DNA of 64,000 nt from SSF14 sp037045585. Its GTDB lineage: Bacteria; Actinomycetota; Acidimicrobiia; Acidimicrobiales; Microtrichaceae. The notes beneath the pieces are model-generated. The model was not told the DNA's origin and searched no databases. It was given only the letters and a program-made list of their open reading frames with translations. Position 1 is the stretch's first letter. Every line of letters begins with the position of its first letter. Where the stretch lies: positions 124,001-188,000 of the forward strand of contig JBAOIR010000043.1 in NCBI GenBank assembly GCA_037045585.1, given 5' to 3'. This document shows, piece after piece, positions 27,343 through 35,456 of this stretch. A program made the position numbers and the translations under genes.

Positions 27343-28328
27343 GCGAGTCGAGCGGTTCGCTCATCACCGAGACCAACCACCTCGGCCCCGACGACATCCG
27401 GGCCGCCCTGCGCGCCGACGTCGCCGAGGGGCTGACGGCCTCGCCCAAGCACCTCCCGCCCAAGTGGTTCTACGACGAGGCCGGCAGCGAGCTCTTCGAC
27501 AAGATCACCCGCCTCGTCGAGTACTACCCGACCGAGGCCGAACGGGCGGCGCTGCGTGGCGCGGCCACCGAGATCGCCGAGTTGTCCGGCGCCGACACGC
27601 TCATGGAGCTGGGGTCGGGGTCGTCGGACAAGACCCGGGTCCTGCTCGACGCGTTCGACGCGACGGGCCGTCTGCGACGCTACGTCCCGTTCGACGTCAG
27701 CCCCTCCGCGTTGCGCGCCGCCGCGAACGAGCTGGCCACCCGGTACCCGGGCCTCGCCATCGACGCCGTGGTCGGCGATTTCGACCGCCACCTGGCCGAG
27801 CTGCCGAAGGGAGGCCGTCGCCTCCTGGCGTTCCTCGGCGGTACGGTCGGCAACTATCCGCCGCAGCCACACGCCCGCCTGCTGGCGTCCATGGCAGCAA
27901 CGCTCGATCCCGGCGAGACGCTGTTGCTCGGCACTGATCTCGTGAAGGACGTCGATCGGCTCGTCACCGCCTACGACGACCCGTCGGGAGTCACGGCGGC
28001 GTTCAACCGCAACGTGCTCGCGGTCGTCAACCGGGAGCTCGGTTCGGACTTCGAGCTCGACACGTTCGAGCACGTGGCCCGATGGAACTCCGAGGCCGAG
28101 TGGATCGAGATGTGGCTGCGGTCGACGACGACCCAGCGGGTGACCGTTGCCGAGCTCGGTCTTGTGGTCGACTTCGAGGCAGGTGAGGAGATGCTCACCG
28201 AGGTGAGTGCCAAGTTCCGTGCCGACGGTGTCCGATCCGAGCTCGCTGCTGTTGGCCTCGAGCTCATCGGATGGTGGACCGATCCGGCGGGCGACTTCGC
28301 TCTCAGCCTGTCCCGCAAGCAGCCCTGA
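27339..28328 (+). CDS. egtD: L-histidine N-alpha-methyltransferase EgtD
   Basis: 329 residues; trimethylates histidine with S-adenosylmethionine to give hercynine, the first step to ergothioneine. Signature features are KWFYDEAGSELFDKITRLVEYYPTEAE, the SAM loop MELGSGSSDKTRVLLDA (about 88-104), PFDVSPSAL and FLGGTVGNYPP. Length and motifs match EgtD/DUF2260-type methyltransferases. ATGA overlap with egtB makes translational coupling likely. No egtA or egtC is present in the cluster. Confidence 0.96.
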   Translation: MSESSGSLITETNHLGPDDIRAALRADVAEGLTASPKHLPPKWFYDEAGSELFDKITRLVEYYPTEAERAALRGAATEIAELSGADTLMELGSGSSDKTRVLLDAFDATGRLRRYVPFDVSPSALRAAANELATRYPGLAIDAVVGDFDRHLAELPKGGRRLLAFLGGTVGNYPPQPHARLLASMAATLDPGETLLLGTDLVKDVDRLVTAYDDPSGVTAAFNRNVLAVVNRELGSDFELDTFEHVARWNSEAEWIEMWLRSTTTQRVTVAELGLVVDFEAGEEMLTEVSAKFRADGVRSELAAVGLELIGWWTDPAGDFALSLSRKQP

Positions 28329-28351
28329 TCACGAGACCTCCGGAGGCCCCG

Positions 28352-28756
28352 ATGCCCGTCCCCAGCCCGTCCACCCGCGTCGCTCACACTGCGGCTGGTG
28401 CCGTCGCGGTCGGTCCCTATTCGCACGCCGTCGATGCGGGGTTCTTCGTGGTGTGCTCCGGGCAGACACCGCTCGACAGCACGACCGGCAAGCTCGTCGA
28501 AGGTGACATCGGCGCCCAGACCCGGCAGGTGTTCGCCAATCTGTGGGCAGTGCTCGACGCCGCGAAGCTCACGCCCGACGACGTGGTGAAGGCCAACGTG
28601 TTCCTCGTCGACATGGACGATTTCCCGGCAATGAACGCGGTCTACGCCGAGATGTTCGCCGAGCCCTACCCGGCGCGCACCACGATCGGCGTTGCGTCGC
28701 TTCCGCTCGGAGCCCGTGTCGAGATCGAACTCATGGCGCACCGTCCCGGCGCGTAG
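28352..28756 (+). CDS. ridA: RidA-family enamine/imine deaminase
   Basis: 134 residues. VGPYSHAV, SGQTPLD, QVFANLWAVLDAA, VVKANVFLVDMDDF and PARTTIGVASLPLGARVEIE are the RidA/YjgF signature, with the conserved Arg in PART. RidA speeds hydrolysis of reactive 2-aminoacrylate and related enamines. GGAGG stands 5 bases before the ATG. It lies 23 bp after egtD; because the last ergothioneine step is a beta-lyase that releases a C3 enamine, a supporting role in that pathway is plausible (inference). Confidence 0.93.
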   Translation: MPVPSPSTRVAHTAAGAVAVGPYSHAVDAGFFVVCSGQTPLDSTTGKLVEGDIGAQTRQVFANLWAVLDAAKLTPDDVVKANVFLVDMDDFPAMNAVYAEMFAEPYPARTTIGVASLPLGARVEIELMAHRPGA

Positions 28757-28764
28757 CCACCGGA

Positions 28765-28937
28765 GAGGTGGCCGAGGCCATCAGGGCGCCGAGGTTCCGA
28801 AGCGCTAGAAGCGCCTGAGGGACGAAGGGGCGAGCCTCAGCGAGGTGGCCGAGGCCATCAGGGCGCCGAGGTACCGAAGCGCTAGAAGCGCCTGAGGGAC
28901 GAAGGGGCGAGCCTCAGCGAGGTGGCCGAGGCCATCA
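28765..28937. repeat. 77-bp tandem repeat (2.2 copies)
   Basis: Unit 1 is 28765-28841 and unit 2 28842-28918; they differ by one base (GAGGTTCC versus GAGGTACC). A partial third copy runs 28919-28937 and ends in the TGA stop of the minus-strand LLM gene. Each unit has a small GCGCT-AGA-AGCGC hairpin. Its reverse complement is related to the single copy near 15176-15240. Confidence 0.95.
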
Positions 28938-29945
28938 AGACAGGATGATCTCGGCGGCCTGGCGAAGCTGGTCGGGCGACGACGGGTACATCGTGACGGT
29001 GGTGACCGGCGAGTCCTTCCACACCTCGAGGCGCTCCTTGATGCGGCCGGGCGGGCCGACGAGGGAGATCTCGTCGGCGAACTCGGTGGGGACGAGGGCG
29101 ATGGCCTCGTCGCGCTTGCCCTCGAAGAAGAGGTCCTGGATGCGGTAGGCCTCGTCCTCGTAGCCCATGCGGGCCATGAGGTCGGTGTGGAAGTTCTTGC
29201 CCTTGGCGCCCATGCCCCCGATGTAGAACCCGAGCGCCGCCTTCACCGGGTACAGGCCGGCTTCGATGTCGTCGGTGATCGTGATGTTCGCCATCGCCGT
29301 CACCTCGAACCCGGGCTTCGCGTCCTTGAGGTAGTCGGCGTACACATCCTGGCGGAACGGCGAGTAGTAGAGCGGCAGCCAGCCGTCGGCGATCTCCGCG
29401 GTCATCGTCACGTTCTTGGGGCCCTCGGCGCCGAGGAAGATCGGAATCTCCCGACGGAACGGATGGGTGATGACCTTGAGGGGCTTGCCGAATCCGGTGG
29501 AGCCCTCGCCGCGGTAGGGGTGCTGGTGGAATTCGCCCTGGAACTCGAGCGGCTCCTCGCGGGCGAGCACCTTGCGGATGATCTCGACGTACTCGCGGGT
29601 GCGAGCGAGCGGCTTGCGGTACGGCTGGCCGTACCAGCCCTCGACGACCTGCGGTCCAGAGACGCCGAGACCGAGGATGAGGCGGCCCTGGCTCAAGTGG
29701 TCGATGGTGATGGCGTGCATCGCGGCAGCTGTCGGCGTGCGACCGGAGAGTTGCACCACGCCGGTGCCCAGCTTGATCGTCGACGTGTGCGCGGCGAGGT
29801 AGGCGAGCGGGCTGAACGCGTCGGAGCCCCACGCCTCGGCCGACCACACCGAGTCGAAGCCGAGGCGCTCCGCTTCCTGGGTCAGTTCGACGAGGTTGCC
29901 GGGCGGCAGAGCGCCCCAGTACCCCCACGTGAGTCCGAGCTTCAT
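28935..29945 (-). CDS. LLM-class (F420-dependent type) oxidoreductase
   Basis: 336 residues of luciferase-like TIM-barrel fold: GLTWGYWGALPPGNLVELTQEAERLGFDSVWSAEAWGSD, TSTIKLGTGVVQLSGRTPTAAAM, GRLILGLGVSGPQVVEGWYG. The subgroup is usually F420-dependent in actinobacteria, acting as a hydride-transfer reductase or dehydrogenase; the substrate is unknown. GGAG lies 8 bases before the ATG. It follows the enoyl-CoA hydratase gene after 56 bp, suggesting one operon and a link to acyl-CoA metabolism. The stop codon is inside a 77-bp repeat. Confidence 0.9.
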   Translation of the reverse strand: MKLGLTWGYWGALPPGNLVELTQEAERLGFDSVWSAEAWGSDAFSPLAYLAAHTSTIKLGTGVVQLSGRTPTAAAMHAITIDHLSQGRLILGLGVSGPQVVEGWYGQPYRKPLARTREYVEIIRKVLAREEPLEFQGEFHQHPYRGEGSTGFGKPLKVITHPFRREIPIFLGAEGPKNVTMTAEIADGWLPLYYSPFRQDVYADYLKDAKPGFEVTAMANITITDDIEAGLYPVKAALGFYIGGMGAKGKNFHTDLMARMGYEDEAYRIQDLFFEGKRDEAIALVPTEFADEISLVGPPGRIKERLEVWKDSPVTTVTMYPSSPDQLRQAAEIILS

Positions 29946-30001
29946 GTCAGTTCTCCTTCGATCTCACCGGTGCGCGGTGCCTCGTCACTTGCCCTGGCCG
30001 T

Positions 30002-30808
30002 TCATCTTCCAATGAAGTTGGGGGTGCGCTTCTCCTTGAAGGCTCGTGGCCCTTCCTTGGCATCCTCGGAGCCGAACACGTCCCAGCCGTAGCTGAACTC
30101 GTAGGTGAGGGCTTCGGTCTCCTCCATGCCGTTGGTCTCGCGCAACGTCTTGAGGAGTGACTTCACGGCCAGCGGGCCGTTGGCGTTGATGACGCCGGCG
30201 ATCTCGAGCGCCTTCTCCAGCGCCTTGCCGTCTTCGACCACGTGGTTGACGAGACCGAGAGCGTGGGCCTCCTGCGCCGTGATGTGGTTGCCGCAGAGCA
30301 GCAGCTCGGCGGCGCGGGCGTAGGGGATCTGGCGCGGGATGCGGACGGCCGAACCGCCCATGGGGTACAGCGACCACTTGACCTCGCTGATGCCGAACTT
30401 CGCGCTCGCCCCGGCGACGCGGATCTCGGTGGCGCCGAGCAACTCGGTGCCACCGGCGATGGCCGTGCCCTCGGCGGCGAGGATGATCGGGACGGCGGGG
30501 CGCCACGTGCGGAGGAGGGCCTTCCACGGAAGGTCGCCGTCGGCGGCGAGGCGGCCCTGCACGTCGATCTCGTCGGCGGCGGCGTCGCCCTGATGGCCGC
30601 CGGCCATCTCCTTGAGATCGGCGCCCGAGCAGAAGTTGCCGCCCGCACCGGTGAGGATCAGGGTGCGGATGTCGGGATCGGTGTCGGCCTCGACACAGGC
30701 GTCGTAGAGGCGGACGAGCATCTCGCCGTTGATGGCGTTCTGTCGTTCCGGACGGTTCAGCGTGACGATGAGCGAGTGGCCATCGCGTTCGGTCAGAAGA
30801 GCAGGCAT
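30002..30808 (-). CDS. Enoyl-CoA hydratase/isomerase (crotonase) family protein
   Basis: 268 residues, cytoplasmic. The crotonase signatures are RPERQNAINGEM, the oxyanion loop FCSGADLKEMAGG, and AEGTAIAGGTELLGATEIRVA with FGISEVKWSLYPMGGSAVRIPRQI. Glutamates at SEV and in ARAAELLL occupy the two catalytic positions of enoyl-CoA hydratase. It adds water to trans-2-enoyl-CoA or catalyses a related step. A palindrome AGAACGCGTTCT lies 24 bp before the start and probably controls this gene and the LLM gene. Confidence 0.9.
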   Translation of the reverse strand: MPALLTERDGHSLIVTLNRPERQNAINGEMLVRLYDACVEADTDPDIRTLILTGAGGNFCSGADLKEMAGGHQGDAAADEIDVQGRLAADGDLPWKALLRTWRPAVPIILAAEGTAIAGGTELLGATEIRVAGASAKFGISEVKWSLYPMGGSAVRIPRQIPYARAAELLLCGNHITAQEAHALGLVNHVVEDGKALEKALEIAGVINANGPLAVKSLLKTLRETNGMEETEALTYEFSYGWDVFGSEDAKEGPRAFKEKRTPNFIGR

Positions 30809-30832
30809 GGCAGGCGAGGCTAGAGGAAAACG

Positions 30833-30844
30833 AGAACGCGTTCT
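30833..30844 (-). promoter_or_regulatory. Palindromic TetR/KstR-like operator
   Basis: AGAACGCGTTCT is a perfect 12-bp palindrome 24 bp upstream of the enoyl-CoA hydratase ATG. Extended, it fits the KstR pattern TnnAACnnGTTnnA with one mismatch. It overlaps the last codon of the neighbouring Gfo/Idh gene. The regulator is not encoded here. Confidence 0.5.
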
Positions 30845-31865
30845 ACCTGCCGCTGAGCTCGACGGGGCGTCCGGTGCGTGCCGACTCGTACCAACCGGTG
30901 ACCAGCTCCAACGCCCGGCGGGCGTCCGCGAGCGTGACCGGCAGGTCGCCGTCAGTCGTCACGGCGTGGTGGAACGCCGCGAGTTGACCGCTGAAACCGC
31001 TCGGCGTCTCCGCCATCGACGCCCACAGGGCGTCCGCCTCGGCGGTGAGTTCGGCCGATGCCCAGTCGAACGTCCAGGGCTCGTTGCCCGGTTCGTAGGG
31101 CTCGACCGATGATTCCGCACTCACGTGCTCGAAGCTGAAGCGCAGTCGGGTGATCTCGCGGATCGAGCCGAGTGTGACGGCCATCGAGACGAGCCCGCCG
31201 TCGGCGACCGCGCCGAATCCGGTCGCGGTGTCCTCGGTCTCGATGTCGTTGACGAGGGTGGCCACCTGCCCGGAGATCGACACCAGCGGGCCGGCGACGA
31301 AGCTGAGCAGGTCGTGGGCGTGGGTGCCGTGACCGAACACGGCGCCCCCGCCCTCGCCGGCGAAGGTTCCCCGCCACGGGGCGGCGTAGTAGTCGTCGCC
31401 GCGCAACCACGAGGTCTCGGAGGTCGCGAGCCGGAGCGCACCGCACAAGCCGGCGTCGACCACGGCCTTCATCCGGGCGATGCCCGGCGCGAACCGGTAC
31501 TGGAAGATCGGCATCAGCCTCCCCGGCGAGGCGGCCTCGGCTGTCTCCAGCCGGCCGAGCGCGTCCAACGTGCTCACCAGGGGCTTCTCGCAGATGACGT
31601 GTCGACCCGACTCGAGTGCGGCGATGCACTGAGGCTCGTGGAGGTTCGGCGGGGTGCACAGGTCGACGACGTCGAGGTCGAGGTCGAGGAGTTCCTCGAA
31701 GGTCGCGACCCCGGCGACGCCCCAGTCGGCCTCGGCCCGCGACCGCCGGCGGTCATCGGGGTCGGCGATGGCGACCACCTCGAACCGCTCGGGGTCGAGC
31801 ACGTAGGCGAGCAGGTGCGCCTGTCCGATGCCCAACCCGGCGACCCCGACCCGGAGCCGGCTCAT
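30843..31865 (-). CDS. Gfo/Idh/MocA-family oxidoreductase (1)
   Basis: 340 residues. The N-terminal Rossmann domain (RVGVAGLGIGQAHLLAYVL) binds NAD(P); DVVDLCTPPNLH, GRHVICEKPLV (EKP motif with the catalytic Lys) and a C-terminal alpha/beta domain with FGHGTHAHDLLSF complete the family pattern. Such enzymes oxidise or reduce sugars, inositols or biliverdin-like compounds. It forms an ATGA-coupled pair with the following Gfo/Idh gene (31862-32887), suggesting successive steps or a hetero-oligomer. Confidence 0.9.
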   Translation of the reverse strand: MSRLRVGVAGLGIGQAHLLAYVLDPERFEVVAIADPDDRRRSRAEADWGVAGVATFEELLDLDLDVVDLCTPPNLHEPQCIAALESGRHVICEKPLVSTLDALGRLETAEAASPGRLMPIFQYRFAPGIARMKAVVDAGLCGALRLATSETSWLRGDDYYAAPWRGTFAGEGGGAVFGHGTHAHDLLSFVAGPLVSISGQVATLVNDIETEDTATGFGAVADGGLVSMAVTLGSIREITRLRFSFEHVSAESSVEPYEPGNEPWTFDWASAELTAEADALWASMAETPSGFSGQLAAFHHAVTTDGDLPVTLADARRALELVTGWYESARTGRPVELSGR

Positions 31866-32887
31866 CGGTCGGCCTCGGCGTGGGCTTGGGCCGCGAGGGC
31901 GAGGCGGCAGGCGGCGACGGTGTGGTCGTGGTCCATGAAGCTGTCCGTTCCCAGTTCGATGTCGGCGCGGAGTCGCTGCGCCCAGTCGATCCTCACGTCC
32001 GAGCAGTCGACCCGGCGGGCCGAGTCGGCGTCGACGATGATCAGGTGCTCCCCGCCGGGTGCGCCGGCGACGTCGATGTTCGACCGCACTTCGATGCTGC
32101 CGGTGGTGCCGGTGAACGTCAGGCGGACGTCCCCCCAGGTGCCGAGGCCGGCCGGCGACAACCAGTCCACGTGGTGATCGCTCAACACGACCCGACCGTC
32201 GGCCGTCGTGTGCCGCAACGACATCCGACCGAGGTCCTGGAAGCCGGGGTGCGTCGGCGTCGCGACGTTGGCGACCGTCGCTGCCAGCACCTCGGTCGAA
32301 CCCGGCCCTGCGACCGCGAGGAGCTGGTCGGCCTGGTGGGCGGCGAGGTCGACGAGGATGCCTCCCGAGCGATCGCGGTCGAAGAACCACCCCGGCCGGC
32401 TGTCGGCCGCGAGGGTGTGCGGAGCGGCACCGGCCACGGCCACGAGCTCGCCGATCGCACCGGCGTGGACGAGGCGGATCGCCTCGGTGATCGCCCGGTT
32501 GCAGAGGCGCTCGGAGAAGAACACCCACCATCGACGACCGGACGACCGCACCGCGTCGTCGATGGCATCGAGCTCGTCCGGCGACGTGACGGCCGGCTTG
32601 GCGGTGAGCACGTGGCGTCCGGCGACAAGGGCGTCGGCGGCGAGGTGGCCTCGTTCGGCGGGAACGTCGGCGAGCACCACCAGGTCGAGCGAGTCGTCGC
32701 CCAGCACGCCGTACACCGACCTCCGCTCGGAGTCGGTCCGCCATCCTTCGTACATCGACGTCAGCGGGCCGTCGGCAGCGGAGTGGCAGATCGTCGCGGC
32801 CCCGGCGTTCACCAGCCCGTCGACCATCTCGAAGACGTGGAGATGCTCGATGCCGATCACGCCGATGCGGAGAGGTACGTGGGCCAC
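31862..32887 (-). CDS. Gfo/Idh/MocA-family oxidoreductase (2)
   Basis: About 341 residues, first gene of the pair. IGVIGIEHLHVFEMVDGL is the dinucleotide fold start but lacks the usual GxGxxG (it reads GIEHLH), and the catalytic motif reads LTAKPAVTS, keeping the Lys but with Ala for Glu in EKP. So it may be a divergent member. GWFFDRDRSGGILVDLAAHQADQLL matches the C-terminal domain. GTG at 32887 is the preferred start; a TTG further up is weaker. Confidence 0.85.
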   Translation of the reverse strand: MAHVPLRIGVIGIEHLHVFEMVDGLVNAGAATICHSAADGPLTSMYEGWRTDSERRSVYGVLGDDSLDLVVLADVPAERGHLAADALVAGRHVLTAKPAVTSPDELDAIDDAVRSSGRRWWVFFSERLCNRAITEAIRLVHAGAIGELVAVAGAAPHTLAADSRPGWFFDRDRSGGILVDLAAHQADQLLAVAGPGSTEVLAATVANVATPTHPGFQDLGRMSLRHTTADGRVVLSDHHVDWLSPAGLGTWGDVRLTFTGTTGSIEVRSNIDVAGAPGGEHLIIVDADSARRVDCSDVRIDWAQRLRADIELGTDSFMDHDHTVAACRLALAAQAHAEADR

Positions 32888-32981
32888 GGAGGTCAAGCTA
32901 CCCAACCCCGACGAAGGCGAGCCGAGGCCGTACCACGGGGAGGCCGTGCCCGAACGTCATGGCCGGTTAGCGTCGCCGTCC

Positions 32982-35176
32982 ATGAAGCGACGACTCAGGA
33001 CCTCGATGGTCGTGCTGTTGGTAGGGGCGCTGTGCCTCACCGGGTGCAGCTCCGGGAGTGACGATGACGATGCTGCCGACTCACGACCACCACGACCGAC
33101 GGCTCGGCGGGCGACGTGAGCTCGGGGTTCGCCGACAGGTCCGACGACTATCTCGCTGTGGCGGCCAAGGTCGAGCTGGGCGACGATGCGAGCCGCGACA
33201 AGGTGTGGCGGGCCGTGGCCCGCCTCGCCGCTGTCCCTGAGACCACCACGGTCGACCTGGCTCCCGGCGAACTGGCGACGATCGACGAACGGTTCGCGAC
33301 GTTCACCGACACGACCGACTTCGACATGATCGCCCTGCTCAACCTCTGGTATCGGGCCGATCGTGGTGAGCGCCTCTCCCCGGAGACCCGGGAGCACATG
33401 AAGGGACTGATCCTCGCCTTCAAGTACTGGTACGACGAGCCCCAGCCGGCGGGCATCGTCGACGAGCGCTGGTACTGGTCGGAGAACCACCAGATCCTGT
33501 TCCACACGATCGAGTACCTCGCCGGGCAGGCGTTCCCCGACGAGACCTTCACCAACGACGGCACGACCGGCCGCGACCACATGGCTCACGCCCAGCCGCT
33601 GATCGAGAGGTGGGTCGAACAGCGCGCCCGCTACGGGTTCAGCGAGTGGTACTCGAACGTGTACTACCAGGAGGACCTCGAGGCGACGGTCGCGCTCGCC
33701 GAGTTCTCCGACGACGAAACACTCGCCACCCGCGGCGCCATCGCCAGCGACCTCGTGCTCTACGACATGGCGTCGCACACCTTCGACGGCGCGTTCGGAG
33801 CGACGCACGGCCGGACGTACAAGAAGGACAAGATGACCGCCCTCGACGAGGACACCTGGGACGTGTCGAAGCTGGTGCTCGACGACACCGACCTGCCGTA
33901 TCAGTCCTCGCTCGGCGCCGTGTTCATGGCGAGCGCGACGAAGTACCGGCCCTCTGCTGTGCTCGGCGAGATCATCGCCGACCAGGGCGAGGCCCCGGCG
34001 AAGGGCAACGTGGGTGGCGTCGTCGAGATGGCGCGTCACTCCCTGAAGGTCGACCCGCTGACCGAGGTCGTGCCGAACCCCGAAGGGCCGCAGGGGCTGG
34101 CGTTCGACGATCCCGACAACCTGATGACCTGGTGGGGGATGGCCGCGCTCACGCCGTGGCAGACGGTCGTCGAGACGACGAACGAGATGACGAAGTACAA
34201 CCTCTGGCAGACGGAGCTGTTCAGCGACTTCAAGCCGTTCGAGGCGATCGTGAAGGCCGCCCCGCCCGACACCGTCCGGTCGCTGGCCCGTTCACTCGCT
34301 CCGCAGCTCAACATCGGGCTGCTGTCGGAGGCGAACACGTACACGTGGCGCAGTGGCGGGGCGATGCTCTCGACGGTGCAGGACTTCCGGAAGGGTCAGG
34401 CGAGCCAGCAGCACCACGTGTGGCAGGCGACGTTCTCGCCCGACGCGCAGGTGTTCACGACCCACCCGCGGGTGGCGACGGAGCCGGGTGTGCCGTGGCA
34501 CGAGAACACCGAGGATTGGACGGGCAACGCGTCACTGCCGCGCAGCGCCCAGGTGCGCAACGTCAACATCTCGATCTACGCGCCCCTGTTCGCGAGCAAG
34601 GACGTGCTCCAGGGCAGCTATCAGGAGTACACCCACGCCTACCTTCCCCAGGAGAAGTTCGACGAGCTGGTCCGCTCCGACCACTGGACGTTCGCCCGCC
34701 TCGGCGACGAGTACCTCGCCCTGTACTCGTGGCGGGACCCGAACTGGGTCACTTACGACACCGAGGCGTTCGACACCAACGGGCTGGAGAAGCCGTTCGA
34801 GCTGATCGCCGACGGTGGGCCGAACAATGTGTGGATCACCGAGATCGGCTCGAAGGGTGCGGACGGCTCGTTCGAGGAGTTCCGCAAGGCGATCACATCG
34901 AACGAGCCCGAGATCCGCCCCCTGGGCGATCCCACCGTGTTCTCGACGGCGTTCGACGTGAGTTGGAACTCGCCGTCGCAAGGCCCGATCACCTTCGGGT
35001 GGGACGCTCCGCTCACGGTGAACGGTACCGAGCAGCCGATCGCCGACTACCCCCGCATCGAGTCGCCGTGGGCACGAGTTCCGTTCGACTCGACCAACTA
35101 CGTGATCAAGGGTGGCGAGCAGTCGCTGCGCCTCGACGTCGTCGCACCGAGTCGGGAGTCGACGGCCGATCAGTGA
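32982..35176 (+). CDS. Large lipoprotein of unknown function (one frameshift in the linker)
   Basis: Starting at the ATG at 32982 the first residues form a lipoprotein signal with lipobox LCLTGC, followed by SSGSDDDDAADS. In this frame a stop comes at 33117, but a 686-residue mature domain runs open in another frame from 33116. Adding one base between 33082 and 33083 gives DAADSTTTTTDGSAG and joins them. The domain has helical features of an alpha/alpha-toroid (NHQILFHTIEYLAGQ, SEWYSNVYYQEDLEATVALAEF) and a beta-rich end, resembling polysaccharide lyase architecture, but I recognise no family. It sits divergent from the Gfo/Idh pair. Confidence 0.75.
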
Positions 35177-35194
35177 GTTCCACCGCGGGCCCCG

Positions 35195-35377
35195 TTACAG
35201 CGCGTCGGTGACCGTCTGGAAGACGTTGCTGACCTCGATGCCGAACTTCTGCACCGCTCCGATGCAGGCGACGGAGATCAACGCCAGGAGCAGCGAGTAC
35301 TCGACGATCGCCGATCCCTGGTCGCCGTCCCGACCGCCGCGCAGCCGCGCCATCACGAAGTCCATTGCCATCAACAT
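35195..35377 (-). CDS. Flp-type IVb pilin, orphan
   Basis: 60 residues. A basic leader, then GSAIVEYSLLLALISVACIGAVQKFG, is the Flp/Fap pilin pattern: Gly before the cleavage site, Glu at position 5 of the mature end and a hydrophobic assembly helix. The TadV-type peptidase would cut after the Gly. GGAAGG is about 8 bases from the ATG at 35377. No tad assembly genes are in the window, so it may be secreted by a distant Tad system. Confidence 0.85.
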   Translation of the reverse strand: MLMAMDFVMARLRGGRDGDQGSAIVEYSLLLALISVACIGAVQKFGIEVSNVFQTVTDAL

Positions 35378-35456
35378 CGATCGCCCTTCCGTTGCGCCCG
35401 ACGAGCTTCCAGGCCCGTCGTGTCCGGACCCAATGTGAAGAACGAAATCTGGCGCG

